Part shown: piece after piece, positions 8,253-17,395 of the stretch
How positions within the stretch are numbered: position 1 is the stretch's first letter
How the letters are laid out: each line of letters begins with the position of its first letter
Origin: Arthrobacter antibioticus
Lineage (GTDB): Bacteria; Actinomycetota; Actinomycetes; Actinomycetales; Micrococcaceae
Length of the DNA stretch: 64,000 bases
Assembly (NCBI RefSeq): GCF_030063205.1
Contig: NZ_JASISQ010000001.1
Location: forward strand, 547,152-611,151
Direction of reading: 5' to 3'
Notes under the pieces: model-generated
Told to the model about the DNA's origin: nothing
The model's database searches: none
The model's input: the letters and a program-made list of their open reading frames with translations, nothing else
Position numbers and translations under genes: made by a program

Positions 8253-8405
8253 TTAGAGTCTCATAAAATGCCTCAAGAGAAGAAAGGCGCCGATCCCCAC
8301 AGCGGCGCCAACTACCAGAATGGAACTTGTCAGTGGCTGCCCGGCTGCGGCCAGCATCGGCGCCAGCACGGTCAGTATCACGCCAAAAATGCCCATCACT
8401 AACAT
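8253..8405 (-). CDS. Small hydrophobic membrane protein, unknown
   Basis: A 50-codon frame that encodes two hydrophobic segments (about residues 3-20 and 28-44) separated by GQPLTSS, ending RHFMRL. A second ATG at 8396, nine bases after GGAAG, may be the true start (47 residues). It lies 93 bases upstream of the fluoride riboswitch on the same strand. No family recognised. The two-helix hairpin shape and codon use favour a real gene, but the evidence is compositional only. Confidence 0.4.
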   Translation of the reverse strand: MLVMGIFGVILTVLAPMLAAAGQPLTSSILVVGAAVGIGAFLLLRHFMRL

Positions 8406-8840
8406 CTTCCGTCTGTATATTTCGTTTAATATCTCGTGAAAGTAACTTTATTTTTCATGCTGAATTGTGCACTCATAAGAGATTTCTCTACCAGAAAAAA
8501 CACATAGTTTGCGCCGCAAAAATAACAGAATAAACTTACAGCCGCAACATGCTATTTAAGGACAAAATCGAGTTCCAGAGGGTGGATATTTCATACCTAA
8601 CCCCACTGAACATGCACGCTTTGGTGATCAGAGCCGAAACCTACTGTTTCTTATTACAGGTATTGACCAAGTCTCCGCATGCAGAATGCTTGTTGAATAT
8701 GGCCAAAAGATAGTATCAGAAATCCATTTGCTGGCCGAAAGGTCAACTAAAACTTGGGCCGATCAGCGGGTCACGGTACTACGCTGAGGTACCTGATCAA
8801 GTTCTCTGATAGCCCTGTCATGACAAGATGGAGAAAACAC
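8406..8840. other. AT-rich intergenic region, no gene seen
   Basis: About 435 bases between the small minus-strand ORF and the membrane gene at 8841. It is visibly more AT-rich than its flanks, and open frames are short with no ribosome sites or recognisable protein features. It probably holds promoters for the two divergent units. No repeat or terminator hairpin stood out. Confidence 0.5.
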
Positions 8841-9248
8841 GTGAGTACTCGTAAAAATTTTTCTGCACCACGGATTATTCCGGCAGCTTTTGCGGTTTTG
8901 GCAATAGTCAGCGGCCTGGTATTTCCTCGCATTGACGTTCTCTACCTACTGGGGCATGTGTTAGCACTTATTTTCGCGGTGGCTGTGCCACTTAGCTATG
9001 CGTGGCTCTCACGAAACTTTCAACCTAAAGGGAACATGGTCCGCCGGTTCTTCCTGATCTGTTTCGGTAGTTTGGCCGTAGTCTCAGCATCTGCCAGCCT
9101 GGTTTTAATTTCCATGGGAAGCAGTGCTGGCGCTTCAGGCGATATTGGTGGCATATTCCTGTGGATACTTGCCACGGCCACACTGTTGATTCTTTCCGTG
9201 GCAACAGCGGTTGTTGAGCCACAGAAGTCTGCTCTCCCAGAGCAGTAA
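8841..9248 (+). CDS. Small integral membrane protein, unknown
   Basis: A 135-residue protein with about four hydrophobic segments (IIPAAFAVLAIVSGLVF, LLGHVLALIFAVAVPLSYAW, a third from FFLICFG onward, and a C-terminal one before VVEPQKS). The frame is open from 8754, but the GTG at 8841, seven bases after GGAGA, is the best supported start; an ATG at 8820 is an alternative. It lies 93 bases upstream of the HelR-like ATPase, in the same direction. No family recognised. A link to helR is possible only by position. Confidence 0.6.
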   Translation: MSTRKNFSAPRIIPAAFAVLAIVSGLVFPRIDVLYLLGHVLALIFAVAVPLSYAWLSRNFQPKGNMVRRFFLICFGSLAVVSASASLVLISMGSSAGASGDIGGIFLWILATATLLILSVATAVVEPQKSALPEQ

Positions 9249-9341
9249 ATAGTTTAGAAGGTTGAAAGGTTCCGCTAGGAGGAATATTTTTCCAGAACGT
9301 GGCGTTAACTCGGAGCGACGACAGTACTACGTATCGAAAGA

Positions 9342-11477
9342 GTGCCAGTGCCCCTGAATAACGTGACCACATATGTTATCGAAGACGCCGCTGCAGAGGT
9401 CAGCGGATCAGCAGAGGAGCAGCTCATCCTCAACGAAGCATTCAAGCGGCGCGACGGAATACTTCAGTACCTCAATACCGAACTTCAATTCCCGGCCCAG
9501 GACACAGTGGCGCAGGCACGGTTGCGCATGCTCGCACGTCGCCGCGCTGAACTACAACACGCAGGGCAAGGACTGATCTTTGGTCGACTCGACTCGTTAG
9601 ATCAAACAGTCCGTCATCTGGGACGCGTGGGTATACCGAGCTCCGACGATGACGATGATCCTCTAGTCATTGACTGGCGCGCACCTGCCGCACGCGCCTT
9701 CTACACTGCTACACCCGTGGACCCACAAGGCCAGGCGCGCCGTCGGCATATAAGAACCAACGGGCGTGAGGTGATCGGCGTAGACGACGAGCCACTTGAT
9801 GGCTCGAGAGCCAGTGAACTAGTTGGTGAGGGCGCGCTGCTGGCCGCGCTCGATGAGCGGCGGACAGGCCAGATGAGTACTGCCGCAGCAACCTTGCAGC
9901 GCGAACAGGACGATGTGATTCGTGCTGGCGCCCGTGGTCCGCTGGTTGTTCAAGGCGGCCCCGGGACTGGGAAAACAGTGGTGGCACTTCACCGAGTTGC
10001 CTATCTACTTTTCACTTATCCCAAACTTGCCGCACAGGGCGTGTTAGTCATTGGACCATCACACCGCTTCTTGGACTATATTGCCCAGGTTTTACCGGCA
10101 CTGGGGGAAACCGCAATGGCCTCAGCCACCTGCGACACCCTGGTACCTGGCATCGAGGTGGAGCGCGTTGAGCAGCGCGAAGTAGCAGAGATCAAGGGCC
10201 GGGCACTCTGGCAACAGGCACTCACGCGGTATTGTGGATCGTTTGTGCCAGAGCCTGCCGACCTGGAGCTACTGTGGGAAGGTGAGCGCTACACAATAGA
10301 TGAGGGACGAATCGCACGAGCGATCCGCTCAGCAACCTCGGGGCGTTCCTACCATGCGGCACGGGCAGTCTTCATAGCGCAGGTTCACGATTTACTCACC
10401 GACGCAATAATCGAACGCAACGAAGAAACGCTGAGACAGGTGGAAGCTGGCCTTGAAGACCTGCTCAGCGAATTCGATGCCGCATTCACTCACACCGATA
10501 ATCGCGCCGCCACTAGCGGCGCAACCGGGGCCGAAGTTGACGGGGTACTGACAGAAGCAGACATCGAACTACTGCGGGATAGGATCGCTGACGATGCCAG
10601 TCTGCGTGCTGTGCTGTACCGATGGTGGCCGAGCCGCGATACTGCCGTGGAGCTACACCGGTTCCTAGGAGAAACAACATTGCTCTCTCAGTGGGTGCCT
10701 GAGCTGACTGCTCGCCAACGAACGGCAATCGTCGGCGAACCGCAAACCTGGGCAAGTAGCGACATACCCCTCTACGATGCTTTGGCTGATTTACTGGGCG
10801 AGACACACCCAAAGAGCGAACAAGGCGAATTCTTATCCGATCGAGCACCCGCACAACGAGACTGGGTTTACGGACACGTGGTCATCGACGAAGCGCAAGA
10901 ACTTTCACAAATGCAGTGGTTCATGGTCATGCGCCGCTGCCCATCTCGTTCTATTACAGCTGTTGGCGACATCGACCAAGCGGAGGCCCCTCATCTGCAC
11001 ACAACATGGGCAGAAGCTGTCAGCGGAGCCTTCGGTGAACGATGGACCGAAGCGCAACTCACTATTTGTTACCGCACCCCGATGGAAGTCATGGCGCTCA
11101 CAGCATCAGTGCTGCGCAATGCCGGCAGCCATAACGACCCCCCTCGCGCGGTTCGAACTTCTGGCATTGAACCGTGGGAACGCACCGTGACCGAGGAGAG
11201 TCTAAACGCCGAAGCTGCACTCGCCGTGGAGCAACTATCCACCCGGTGGAAGGGCGGGATGGTCGGTGTCATCGCTCCCCTCGAACGCCTCTACACTTTG
11301 CGAACAGCTTTGCCGGGAACACCAGTTCTTTCCGCAACGGATGCCAAAGGTCTGGAATGGGATGCCACGTTACTTGTGGACGCCCCAAGCATTGCAGCCC
11401 AGCCTCGAGGATGGAACGGACTCTATGTAGCTCTCACCCGTTGCACCCAAGAGTTGGGGCAGCTCCTGGTGAAATAG
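9342..11477 (+). CDS. HelR/HelD-like RNA polymerase recycling ATPase
   Basis: A 711-residue UvrD/SF1-type protein of the actinobacterial HelD/HelR family. These proteins use ATP to pull apart stalled RNA polymerase and some confer rifampicin tolerance. The N-terminal region carries the family block VIDWRAPAARAFY (near residue 107). Walker A is QGGPGTGKT near 204, Walker B VIDEAQE near 515, and late helicase motifs LSATDAKGLEWD and YVALTR follow. Length agrees with the family. The start is GTG at 9342 or 9348, both with only a weak site (GAAAG). I do not see the rifamycin-associated inverted repeat upstream, so rifamycin induction is not supported by sequence. Confidence 0.85.
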   Translation: MPVPLNNVTTYVIEDAAAEVSGSAEEQLILNEAFKRRDGILQYLNTELQFPAQDTVAQARLRMLARRRAELQHAGQGLIFGRLDSLDQTVRHLGRVGIPSSDDDDDPLVIDWRAPAARAFYTATPVDPQGQARRRHIRTNGREVIGVDDEPLDGSRASELVGEGALLAALDERRTGQMSTAAATLQREQDDVIRAGARGPLVVQGGPGTGKTVVALHRVAYLLFTYPKLAAQGVLVIGPSHRFLDYIAQVLPALGETAMASATCDTLVPGIEVERVEQREVAEIKGRALWQQALTRYCGSFVPEPADLELLWEGERYTIDEGRIARAIRSATSGRSYHAARAVFIAQVHDLLTDAIIERNEETLRQVEAGLEDLLSEFDAAFTHTDNRAATSGATGAEVDGVLTEADIELLRDRIADDASLRAVLYRWWPSRDTAVELHRFLGETTLLSQWVPELTARQRTAIVGEPQTWASSDIPLYDALADLLGETHPKSEQGEFLSDRAPAQRDWVYGHVVIDEAQELSQMQWFMVMRRCPSRSITAVGDIDQAEAPHLHTTWAEAVSGAFGERWTEAQLTICYRTPMEVMALTASVLRNAGSHNDPPRAVRTSGIEPWERTVTEESLNAEAALAVEQLSTRWKGGMVGVIAPLERLYTLRTALPGTPVLSATDAKGLEWDATLLVDAPSIAAQPRGWNGLYVALTRCTQELGQLLVK

Positions 11478-11486
11478 GACACCAAG

Positions 11487-12110
11487 CTAAGACCACACCT
11501 TGATAGTTTGACCCGACTCCGCACCATAGACGCTTCGAACATAGGCACTAGCGGCATGTGCTCCGGGGATAGGCGCGAATCCGGGAAAGATTGTGGCGTA
11601 TGAGCTGGCAGATTCCTGCAACACTGTTGCGCTGACCGTGTTTAATCTGATTCTCCGTAATTCTTGGGCTGCATTGCTGACAAAGGCATCAAGGCCTTTG
11701 TTCGCAATGGAGCTAGGAGAACCGCCGCGGAAGGCGAAGCTGCCCACAATGCCACTTGTTAACGTGATCGATCCGCCGTCGATGACGTAGTCACGAGCAG
11801 TAAGGGCAATCCTTATCTGGCATAGGAGTTTCCCATCAAGCGTAGTCTTAAAATGCTCAAGGGTAGCTACCTCAGCCGATGCCCACTGGGCACCCCCAAT
11901 GGTGCTCACCACGGCGTCCACACGACCAATCTTCTTGAAAAGCCGCAACACGCTGGCATCATCATGACAATCAACAGGGAATTTCGCAGAAGATCTGGAC
12001 GCCTCCAAAATTTCAACTTCACCCTCGCCAAACTCCTTATGATGAGCGTAAAGAGCATGCACCACGTGTCCTCCCATAACGCCAGAGGCACCAATAACGA
12101 GGATCCGCAT
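11487..12110 (-). CDS. Short-chain dehydrogenase/reductase-like protein
   Basis: A 207-residue Rossmann-fold protein with the dinucleotide motif GASGVMGG at residues 8-15. It resembles short SDR proteins that lack the standard YxxxK (the region after SSIANKGLDAF has Lys but no Tyr four before it), so catalysis is uncertain. It sits 33 bases after the second ABC permease and is probably the last gene of the leftward amino-acid transport/OCD operon. Substrate unknown; position suggests a link to lysine or pipecolate metabolism, but that is inference. Confidence 0.7.
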   Translation of the reverse strand: MRILVIGASGVMGGHVVHALYAHHKEFGEGEVEILEASRSSAKFPVDCHDDASVLRLFKKIGRVDAVVSTIGGAQWASAEVATLEHFKTTLDGKLLCQIRIALTARDYVIDGGSITLTSGIVGSFAFRGGSPSSIANKGLDAFVSNAAQELRRIRLNTVSATVLQESASSYATIFPGFAPIPGAHAASAYVRSVYGAESGQTIKVWS

Positions 12111-12143
12111 CAGTTTAGTCCCTTCTCCATTTCACCGAAACTA

Positions 12144-12800
12144 TTAGAGGTGTTTACTAAGGATCCGTTCGGCCCAAACCGACAACCACGTTGCCGGCAC
12201 TGAGATAGCCGCATAAAGCAGTCCAGCAACAATAAAGATCGGCAGGTATTGGAAAGTTGATGAGCCAATGGAATAGGCCTGGCTCATTAGTTCGGGAACG
12301 GCCACCGAGTAGGCCAGCGAGGTCGCCTGAAACAAAAGGACAGCAAAACCCATCAGAGACGGGAGCGCTATCCTCAGTCCCTGCGGAATGATAATGAACC
12401 GCAAGCTATCTCGACGGCTCATCCCCAGCGCGTTCGATCCTTCGATTTCCCCGGCAGGAACCCCTTGCATGCCGCCGCGGATAAGTTCGGCACTGTAGGC
12501 GGCAGTTGTCCAAGTCAGAGCCAGGCAGGCAGACGCCATGGCGCTCAAGGTGATGCTGGCATTGGGCAGTCCGTAATACATCAGCTGCAACAGCACCAAT
12601 GCCGGCGCCCCGCGCCCAACTTCAACAAAGAACACGGAAATATACCTAAATACTTTGTTCCGTGCCACCACGCCGAAGGAAAAGACAAGGCCTATAGGTA
12701 GGCCAATAACTAGACTTAGAAGCGTGAGCGTGAGGCTGACTTTAAGACCACCAAGCAGGGTTGGTCCGTATTCGATCGCAATCTCAAACAGGTTATTCAT
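12144..12800 (-). CDS. Polar amino-acid ABC transporter permease
   Basis: A 218-residue HisM/GlnP-type permease with five or so transmembrane segments. The EAA loop appears as EIEGSNALGMSRRDSLRFIIIPQGLRIALPS, where it contacts the ATPase. It overlaps the upstream permease by four bases, giving a heterodimeric membrane core. The pair works with the GlnQ-type ATPase and the lipoprotein binding protein of the same operon. The catabolic genes across the divergent promoter suggest the substrate is lysine, pipecolate or a related amino acid. Confidence 0.9.
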   Translation of the reverse strand: MNNLFEIAIEYGPTLLGGLKVSLTLTLLSLVIGLPIGLVFSFGVVARNKVFRYISVFFVEVGRGAPALVLLQLMYYGLPNASITLSAMASACLALTWTTAAYSAELIRGGMQGVPAGEIEGSNALGMSRRDSLRFIIIPQGLRIALPSLMGFAVLLFQATSLAYSVAVPELMSQAYSIGSSTFQYLPIFIVAGLLYAAISVPATWLSVWAERILSKHL

Positions 12801-13435
12801 CGCGCCACCGCCTTTCGCATCTTAATGTCCAGACGCCTAGAGAGCAGTCCCAACGGAACGCTGAGCACTATATAAACTGCGGCGGCAACAAAGAAGACCA
12901 TAATGCCCTCACCTGACTGCCGAGCATACTGGTTGGACATAAAAACAATTTCCGAGACACCAATGGTTGAAGCAATTGAGGAGTCCTTCAGAAGCCCAAT
13001 AGCGAAGGTGGTGTACGCCGGAATAACTGAGCGTGCGGTCTGCGGTCCCACGATGCGAGTCCAGACGGTTGCTTGCCGAAAGCCGAGGGCTGAGCTGGCC
13101 TCCCACTGTCCTTTGGGTATGGATGAAATTGCGCCTCGAAAGATCTCCGCTAAGTAGGCAGCTGCAACCACTCCGAGCCCAATAATGCCGGCTTGCAATG
13201 CGCTTAGCTTTACGGCCCCGATGGTTATTCCGTAGTAGAGAATAAATAACCACACAACAGGGGGCACACCGCGCAGAATATCCACGAGACCACGCGAAAG
13301 CAACCAAATAAGCTTATTCTTGCTTCGAAGACCGGCCACGATGGGTAGTGCAATCACACTGCCTATCATCAGAGCGAGCACCGTGACAACAATCGTCATT
13401 GGCAGGCCCATCATGACTACTTTTAGCATGTCCAT
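12797..13435 (-). CDS. Polar amino-acid ABC transporter permease
   Basis: A 212-residue permease partner of the next gene. The EAA-type loop QWEASSALGFRQATVWTRIV is near residue 123, and the GVPPVVWLFILYYG segment is typical of this family. It begins three bases after the stop of the ATPase gene and overlaps the next permease by four bases, so the three are one transcription unit. It belongs to the amino-acid uptake system described for the neighbouring binding protein. Confidence 0.9.
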   Translation of the reverse strand: MDMLKVVMMGLPMTIVVTVLALMIGSVIALPIVAGLRSKNKLIWLLSRGLVDILRGVPPVVWLFILYYGITIGAVKLSALQAGIIGLGVVAAAYLAEIFRGAISSIPKGQWEASSALGFRQATVWTRIVGPQTARSVIPAYTTFAIGLLKDSSIASTIGVSEIVFMSNQYARQSGEGIMVFFVAAAVYIVLSVPLGLLSRRLDIKMRKAVAR

Positions 13436-13438
13436 GAT

Positions 13439-14212
13439 CTAACGCTCCAGTACTGCACGCAGAAAACGGCGGGTACGATCCTGCTGCGGGTCTTGAAGTA
13501 TCTGCAGCGGGTTGCCTCGCTCGATGATGCCACCGTCCGCCATGACCACCAGCTCATCGGAGACACTCTTGGCAAACGCCATTTCGTGGGTGACCACCAC
13601 CATGGTCATACCACTTGCGGCCAGCTCTTTCATGACCTCAAGTACTTCAACTCCCACTTCCGGATCAAGTGCGGAAGTTGGTTCGTCAAAGAGCATGACC
13701 CGAGGACCAAGAGCCAGAGCCCTGGCGATGGCGATTCGTTGCTGCTGACCACCGGAGCAACGAGACGGGTACTGGTCCGCCTTATCCCCCAGTCCCATGC
13801 GCTCAAGTAGTTCCATTGACTTCTCATTGGCCTCATCGCGGGTACGGCCCAGGATCCGCTCCTGAGGCAGGCTAATGTTTCTGAGTACTGTCATGTGCGG
13901 AAAAAGATTAAAGTGCTGAAAGACCATTCCTGCACTTCGCCGGAGAGCGGCCAAGTTTTTGGGGTTAATTTTTTCTCCCGCAACGATGCGGTGCCCATCA
14001 ATCTCGATTTCTCCGCTGTCCGGCTGCTCCAAGAGATTCATGCAGCGAAGTACGGTGCTTTTGCCAGCACCGCTGGGTCCAATCATGGCTGTCACCGACC
14101 CCTCTGCAACGCTCAATGAGACGTCACGAAGAACGACGTTCGTACCGTAGGCCTTGGCAAGGTTCCTGACCTGCACCACGGGCGTAGCGGATACGGAATT
14201 AAGCTGTGTCAT
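13439..14212 (-). CDS. Amino-acid ABC transporter ATP-binding protein (GlnQ type)
   Basis: A 257-residue ABC ATPase. Walker [10 protein letters not shown] is near residue 42, Q-loop MVFQHFN near 96, signature CSGGQQQR near 148 (Cys replaces the usual Leu/Val of LSGGQ), Walker [13 protein letters not shown] near 170 and the switch His in VVTHEM near 204. All ATPase residues are present, so it should power the two permeases that follow. It is separated by 95 bases from the OCD-family gene upstream, where a secondary promoter could sit. Confidence 0.92.
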   Translation of the reverse strand: MTQLNSVSATPVVQVRNLAKAYGTNVVLRDVSLSVAEGSVTAMIGPSGAGKSTVLRCMNLLEQPDSGEIEIDGHRIVAGEKINPKNLAALRRSAGMVFQHFNLFPHMTVLRNISLPQERILGRTRDEANEKSMELLERMGLGDKADQYPSRCSGGQQQRIAIARALALGPRVMLFDEPTSALDPEVGVEVLEVMKELAASGMTMVVVTHEMAFAKSVSDELVVMADGGIIERGNPLQILQDPQQDRTRRFLRAVLER

Positions 14213-14307
14213 CAGTTGTCCTAATTTCTTTTAGTCGTGCTTCCTCAATCAGGGCGTTTCCTTCGCGACCACGAACGAAACGCCCACAACCACACCGAAA
14301 GGAGGGC

Positions 14308-15279
14308 TTATCCGCCGTCGCACATGTGAGTCTCGTAAGCGGCAATAGCTACGGCCAAGTCCTGCCATGGCATACCCGTTGTTTTAAAAACCACCGGTTT
14401 GCCTGTTACAGGAGTGGCCCGTTCAAGAACCAGCTGACCCACCGTGATGAGATCTGAGCACGAGGCGATAGCGCCAGATTCCAATGCTTGGATCACATCT
14501 CCGGCTTCCCGAAGCGCTGAATCCAACGATTCAACACAGACGGTAGCCCGAGCCATGAGGGCATCATCAAGCTCACGATGATCGCTATCGTGAGAGCCCA
14601 TCGCCACCACAACAGCGTTTGGTTTCACTAGTGAACCGTCAAAGAGCGGCTGCTCTGATGCTGTACAACAGACAACAATGTCAGCGCTGGAAATGGAGTC
14701 ATCATCACCGATAGAAACGTTCGGTACCAGTTCAGCTGCCCGTGCAACAAGCTCCTTTGCTGCGCTTGGATTCCTGCCAAGGATCTCCACGGAAAGTAGA
14801 TCGAAGATCTCGCTAAATATCTTGATATGCTCCCAAGCCTGAACCCCCGTGCCGTAGATGAGCAGCCGCTTGGGACCGGGGGTGGCCACCAAGCCAACAC
14901 ATAGGGCTGATACACAAGACGTGCGCCAGTTCGTCAGTGCAATACCGTCGAGTATGGCCAAGGGGCGCTGGTCGGCACCACCGAAGAGTGCATACAAACC
15001 TTGAATAACAGGAGAGTCAGAAGCCGCATTCTTCGGAGTGATTGTCAGCAGCTTTGTCCCGACGTAGTGATCATTCGAAGCAGGCATCTGCATGAATGTT
15101 CCGGCCGAGGTTTCAATCCTGGTTCTAGGAACCCCTGCCTCGGGGTCGAATCCAGCGAGTAGAAAAGCTGTCATGGAATCAATTGCCGCCTGTGCCGTCA
15201 AGGCGCTCCCAACAGCCGCCTCGTCCATGAACTCAGGGACCTTCATGGGCATTTGAGTACGATTCGTCTCTGAGTTCAT
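14308..15279 (-). CDS. Ornithine cyclodeaminase/mu-crystallin family enzyme
   Basis: A 323-residue NAD(P)-dependent enzyme with the family motif YGTGVQAWEH and the C-terminal Rossmann fold (VEILGRNPSAAK, ADIVVCCTASEQP). Members include ornithine and lysine cyclodeaminases, and ketimine reductases that reduce piperideine-2-carboxylate to pipecolate. In a cluster with an FAD amine oxidase, an ALDH7-type dehydrogenase and HglS, the likely job is forming L-pipecolate, either from lysine or from piperideine-2-carboxylate. I cannot tell these apart by eye. ATG at 15279 is preceded by GAGGATTCCGGAG. It lies between the binding protein and the ATPase gene of one operon. Confidence 0.85.
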   Translation of the reverse strand: MNSETNRTQMPMKVPEFMDEAAVGSALTAQAAIDSMTAFLLAGFDPEAGVPRTRIETSAGTFMQMPASNDHYVGTKLLTITPKNAASDSPVIQGLYALFGGADQRPLAILDGIALTNWRTSCVSALCVGLVATPGPKRLLIYGTGVQAWEHIKIFSEIFDLLSVEILGRNPSAAKELVARAAELVPNVSIGDDDSISSADIVVCCTASEQPLFDGSLVKPNAVVVAMGSHDSDHRELDDALMARATVCVESLDSALREAGDVIQALESGAIASCSDLITVGQLVLERATPVTGKPVVFKTTGMPWQDLAVAIAAYETHMCDGG

Positions 15280-15340
15280 TACTCCGGAATCCTCCCTATC
15301 GGTGGGTACTTTCCTTACAGACGGGCATCATTCATTGCCC

Positions 15341-16186
15341 TTATTCCACCAAACGAGGTTCGCCAGTGTCTGCCGCGGTTGCCGGCAAACCATAGGACTC
15401 CAAAACTTGCACGATCTTTCCATCAGTTTTCATGGACGTGATTGAGGCGTTGATGGCCTTCGTCAGATCAGCCTTGTCCTTGGAAACCGGGAACCCAATT
15501 TGGGCTGGTTCTTTAGAGGCAATGACGCGAGGGTCCGGAGCCGCACCAACCACCTTGTACGTGGAATCTCCCTTGTACATTTCAACAGCTGATCCGTACC
15601 CGTCAATGCCAACCTCAATGCGGCCGGTCTTAAGATCTGCTTGCATCTCCACAGCGCTTGGATAGATGGTCAAATTTGATCCCATCACCTTTTTCATGTC
15701 AGCAACCCACAGATATCCATCTACAGTGCCAACTTTCATACTTTCCAGCTTTGGAATCTCGTTCACACCGGCCTCAGAAATGAATCCCATCTCATCGGTA
15801 TAGATCGGGTCCGTAAGATCAACGATCTTGGCTCGAATTGCTGTGCGGTAGTAGCAACCGATGGCCACATCGGCCCGGCCGCTTTGTACTGCAGGAATTG
15901 TGCCCGCGTACGAGGTGGATTCTACTTTGACTTCCAAACAGTTTTTGGCTGCAAATTCCTTGATGACATCAGCGTCGACTCCGGTGAGCTTGCCATCCTT
16001 GTTCGAAGAGAATGGCGGGAACTCAGGCGCCGCTACGGTCAGGAACCCTTCCGACATGGTCTTGAAACTCGACTCTGGTGTGCAGTCCTTCGCAACGCTG
16101 CTGACCTCGCTGCCGCCACACGCAGAAAGGGACAAAGCAAGCAACCCTAGCGATGCGGTACCTACCAAAAATTTACGAATGTTCAT
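15341..16186 (-). CDS. Amino-acid ABC transporter substrate-binding lipoprotein
   Basis: A 281-residue family-3 periplasmic-type binding protein. An N-terminal signal with lipobox LSAC (Cys near residue 23) anchors it outside the membrane. The mature part has the usual two-lobe features (GFLTVAAPEFPPFS, LTGVDADVIKEFA, DVAIGCYYRT). First gene of the leftward transport operon, divergent from the GntR regulator, so it is probably the main regulated target. Ligand is inferred to be lysine, pipecolate or a related basic or cyclic amino acid. Confidence 0.9.
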   Translation of the reverse strand: MNIRKFLVGTASLGLLALSLSACGGSEVSSVAKDCTPESSFKTMSEGFLTVAAPEFPPFSSNKDGKLTGVDADVIKEFAAKNCLEVKVESTSYAGTIPAVQSGRADVAIGCYYRTAIRAKIVDLTDPIYTDEMGFISEAGVNEIPKLESMKVGTVDGYLWVADMKKVMGSNLTIYPSAVEMQADLKTGRIEVGIDGYGSAVEMYKGDSTYKVVGAAPDPRVIASKEPAQIGFPVSKDKADLTKAINASITSMKTDGKIVQVLESYGLPATAADTGEPRLVE

Positions 16187-16438
16187 GGTGATCCTCTTTG
16201 ATCAGAACTGACCTCAGTCAGAATTTGCGGTAAACGAACAAAGCAATAATAGTGATGTATGACACACAATCGATTGTCGATAACCAATCTGCAGGGAAAT
16301 TAGTGATATGTCAAGCGTTCGTAAGCAAGAGTCGCATTGATCCAGACGGCTCGACCGCAACGACCGTCGCAGATCGGCACTGACGTGACCTAGTGTTATG
16401 GAAGTGTTATCGAGTGTGACCATCACCTGAGGAGCAAA
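16187..16438. promoter_or_regulatory. Divergent control region with palindrome between transport operon and GntR gene
   Basis: This 252-base gap separates the minus-strand transport operon from the plus-strand GntR gene. It contains the perfect 12-bp palindrome ACAATCGATTGT (16266-16277) and a shorter inverted repeat CTGAC/GTCAG at 16207-16220 close to the binding-protein start. Either could be the GntR operator. Promoter hexamers are not clear enough to call. Confidence 0.45.
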
Positions 16439-17104
16439 ATGCAGGAGCAGCCAATCGCAGTAACCGGATTACGCGCACTGGGTGAGGGCCGGGCGACTCT
16501 ACGAGATGAGGCTCTCTCCATTGTCCGCCGCGCGATGATGTCAGGTGCCATGCAACCGGGGCGCATTTATTCGGCCAATGCTTTAGCGATTCAGCTTGGC
16601 GTTTCCAATAGTCCGGTGCGAGAAGCCATGATGGCACTCAGCGAGAAGGGACTTCTGGAAGTTGTCAGAAATAGAGGATTCCGTGTTGTTGAAATGAGCG
16701 CGGCAGATCAGCAAGAAGTTTACGATCTAAGAATGCTGGTGGAAGTAACGGCCATTGGACGAGTAGCTGAACGCGGGGTGAACACTACTGACGCAGCACG
16801 GCTCACCAAGCTTGCCGAAGACACTGTCGCCACCTCGCAGGCCGATAATATGGTCGACTATCTCGAGGCCGACCAGAACTTCCATCTAGGCATAGTTGAG
16901 TTGCTTGGTAATTCCCGGATGACCAAAATTGTAGAAAACCTTCGCGACCAAAGCCGAATTAGCGGTTCGTACTATCTGGCGGAACGAGGGCTACTGGCAA
17001 TCAGTGCTGCCGAACACCTGCCCATTCTGGAAGCACTCCTGGCCGGCAACCGCGTTCGAGTCGAAGAACTGATGGCTGCGCACCTAAGCTACTCGCTGCC
17101 CTAG
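16439..17104 (+). CDS. GntR-family regulator, FadR/FCD subfamily
   Basis: A 221-residue regulator. The N-terminal winged helix (residues about 15-80, with LAIQLGVSNSPVREAMMALSEKG as the helix-turn-helix) is followed by an all-helical FCD ligand domain. Its metal-site His/Asp pattern is DQNFHLGIVELLGN, then AAEHLPI and AAHLS. FCD regulators usually bind small carboxylates or amino acids and repress catabolic operons. Here it sits between the transport operon and the pipecolate/2-oxoadipate genes and probably controls both. The ATG at 16439 follows GAGGAGC. Confidence 0.88.
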   Translation: MQEQPIAVTGLRALGEGRATLRDEALSIVRRAMMSGAMQPGRIYSANALAIQLGVSNSPVREAMMALSEKGLLEVVRNRGFRVVEMSAADQQEVYDLRMLVEVTAIGRVAERGVNTTDAARLTKLAEDTVATSQADNMVDYLEADQNFHLGIVELLGNSRMTKIVENLRDQSRISGSYYLAERGLLAISAAEHLPILEALLAGNRVRVEELMAAHLSYSLP

Positions 17105-17287
17105 TCACTGCCCGAGTCACTCCTGTGTGAAGTTGTTTTTGAGCCGTGAGCCGGTTAAGAAACAAAGCACCCACCCCAGAAGCCGTCAGCGCAGCGCTCT
17201 ACGCCCGCACAGCTGCACCCAGCAGTGCAAAAAAACTGTGGGGCACTACGTGCGATAACGACTGAAGCGAAAATCCATTTCACCAAA

Positions 17288-17391
17288 CACTTGACGTAGA
17301 TCACATCCGCACTCACTATGGTTATATATAACCCGTTACCGATAGTTGATACCTACAGCGTTGTGGGCGTCGGCACTTCTGAGTCAGGAGG
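17288..17391 (+). promoter_or_regulatory. Promoter/operator region of the rightward lysine/pipecolate operon
   Basis: Upstream of the FAD oxidase gene there is a TTGACG (17291-17296) followed by an AT-rich stretch. It contains the perfect 14-bp palindrome GGTTATATATAACC (17320-17333), then the ribosome site AGGAGG (17386-17391). The palindrome overlaps where the -10 region would be, which is a good place for a repressor. The GntR protein encoded immediately upstream is the natural candidate. The -10 hexamer itself is ambiguous. Confidence 0.5.
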
Positions 17392-17395
17392 ATCA

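Noticed and set aside
9249-9341. Rifamycin-associated element before the HelR-like gene
   Set aside because: No matching GC-rich inverted repeat was visible in this gap.
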